A stretch of DNA of 13,937 nt from Woeseiaceae bacterium. Lineage in GTDB: Bacteria; Pseudomonadota; Gammaproteobacteria; Steroidobacterales; Woeseiaceae. Position 1 is the first letter of the stretch. Each line of letters starts with the position of its first letter. The stretch lies in contig JALHUQ010000026.1 of assembly GCA_022866645.1 (NCBI GenBank), forward strand, positions 1 through 13,937, in the 5' to 3' direction. Made by a program: the position numbers and the translations under genes. Shown piece after piece: positions 13,180 to 13,937 of this stretch. The notes under the pieces are model-generated. The model worked only from the letters and a program-made list of their open reading frames with translations, was not told where the DNA came from and made no database searches.

Positions 13180-13217
13180 GGGCATGAATCATGCTCGACA
13201 AATTGCTTAAGTGACTC
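13178..13217 (+). other. Strong ribosome binding site and seven-codon minicistron before the LuxR gene
   Basis: AGGGG at 13178-13182 sits 8 bases before an ATG at 13191. This frame reads MLDKLLK and stops at TGA 13212-13214. The next in-frame start, TTG at 13218, opens the regulator frame only 3 bases later, and the same frame then stays open to the window end. A second overlapping short frame starts at ATG 13184 and ends at 13210. This is either a leader peptide with re-initiation or the true 5' end of the regulator broken by one stop codon. Confidence 0.5.
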
Positions 13218-13937
13218 TTGCAGACCGTCTTTAACAGGCCCGCGTGGCAGGCTGAAGTAGCGAAACTCGTCGGTGCGGCCGACAGTCGATCGATCGCCAA
13301 ACATCTGGTCTCATTCATGTGCGCAACGGTTCCGAACAACGGCACGAGTCTGCTGGCGTTTCATACGGATGCACCGCCCGAGGTCATACACCATTCACTT
13401 GCGCCGAGTCGCGCGCGGCATTATCTCGACCGATATCTGGCGGGCCCTTACCTCCTGGATCCGCTATATCAAATGGCGTTGCGATCAGACAAGCCGGCAA
13501 TGTGTCGATTTCGTGACGCCCAGCCGGACCGGTTTCATTCGAGCGAGTACTACCGCCAGTACGTCGAGCGTACGCACCTCGTGGACGAAATGGACTTTTT
13601 GCTGCGCGTAACGCCGACCAGCGCGTTGGTCCTGGTCTGCGGTCGCACCGAAAAACGCTTCACGCGTATAGAACTGAATCAGTTGAGTTTGGTTGAGCCC
13701 GTAGTGCGAACAGCCATGCAAAAAGTGTGGGACAGCCGGGACAGCGAGTCATTGCGAGGCAAACTTGATCACGGAATGCATCAACGATTGACCACCTGTT
13801 TTGAGAATTTTGGTGAAAATTCACTGACCCATCGCGAAAGGGAGATAACGCAGCTATTGCTGCGCGGTCATTCATCCAAGTCCATTGCTCGAGAACTGGG
13901 GATCGCACCGGGTACGGTGATGGTCCACAAACGTAAC
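13218..13937 (+). CDS. LuxR-family transcriptional regulator (3' partial, start uncertain)
   Basis: The frame is open for 240 codons to the right edge, so the 3' end is missing. The C-terminal part visible (residues about 203-240) is a LuxR/FixJ helix-turn-helix: LTHREREITQLLLRGHSSKS then IARELGIAPGTVMVHKRN, with the typical Glu-Arg-Glu, Leu-x-x-Gly and Thr-Val positions. The upstream part has a GAF-like or ligand-binding flavour, with YLAGPYLLDPLY near residue 76 and RFHSSEYYRQYVERT near residue 105. It has no receiver-domain Asp pattern and no clear autoinducer-binding Trp/Tyr signature, so the signal is unknown. Start choices are TTG 13218, ATG 13317 (which would lose about 33 plausible residues) or ATG 13191 if the TGA at 13212 is a mutation or error. 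If the TGA is real and re-initiation fails, this is a pseudogene. Confidence 0.8.
   Translation, partial: MQTVFNRPAWQAEVAKLVGAADSRSIAKHLVSFMCATVPNNGTSLLAFHTDAPPEVIHHSLAPSRARHYLDRYLAGPYLLDPLYQMALRSDKPAMCRFRDAQPDRFHSSEYYRQYVERTHLVDEMDFLLRVTPTSALVLVCGRTEKRFTRIELNQLSLVEPVVRTAMQKVWDSRDSESLRGKLDHGMHQRLTTCFENFGENSLTHREREITQLLLRGHSSKSIARELGIAPGTVMVHKRN

Noticed and set aside
13212..13214. TGA as a selenocysteine codon in the LuxR gene
   Set aside because: No downstream hairpin typical of a bacterial SECIS element is evident, the family has no selenoprotein precedent that I know of, and a position seven residues from the start makes no catalytic sense.

Overview
The window looks like chromosome of a gammaproteobacterium with moderate GC content. 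This is inferred from protein flavour (a PII protein with a GlnK-like start, an Agl/Glt-like motor cassette, an HxlR regulator, a type I signal peptidase) and from tightly packed, often overlapping genes. No rRNA or tRNA gene, CRISPR array, insertion sequence or phage gene was seen, and no stretch over 300 bases lacks a gene.

Region 1 (1-7632) is one plus-strand operon of eight genes, entering the window part-way through its first gene. It encodes a partial TPR/helical protein, a 941-residue periplasmic TPR protein, a TPR lipoprotein, a small exported acidic protein with an internal repeat, one MotA/TolQ/ExbB channel protein, two ExbD/TolR proteins, and a TonB-like protein with a proline/glutamate spacer and an AgmX/PglI C-terminal domain. 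Junctions overlap or lie within about 30 bases. One ExbB-type, two ExbD-type, one TonB-like and several TPR envelope proteins recall the AglRQS motor and Glt proteins of Myxococcus gliding motility. The inferred role is a proton-driven trans-envelope machine. The two ExbD proteins differ at the key transmembrane position: the first has Asn25, the second Asp30.

Region 2 (about 7844-11698) starts with an HxlR-type regulator, then a closely spaced run: a D-2-hydroxyacid dehydrogenase with an apparent signal peptide, a histidine phosphatase, a DNA-deoxyinosine glycosylase, a small VOC protein and a type I signal peptidase. The last five are separated by 7 bases or fewer, or overlap, so they are probably co-transcribed although their functions look unrelated.

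Region 3 (11716-13937) holds a minus-strand PII gene that converges on the signal peptidase gene and diverges from a membrane fatty acid desaturase. Last comes a LuxR-type regulator that runs off the right edge. Its best-placed start codon leads to an in-frame TGA after seven codons, and the same frame then stays open to the end of the window. This could be a leader peptide with re-initiation, a nonsense mutation or a sequencing error.
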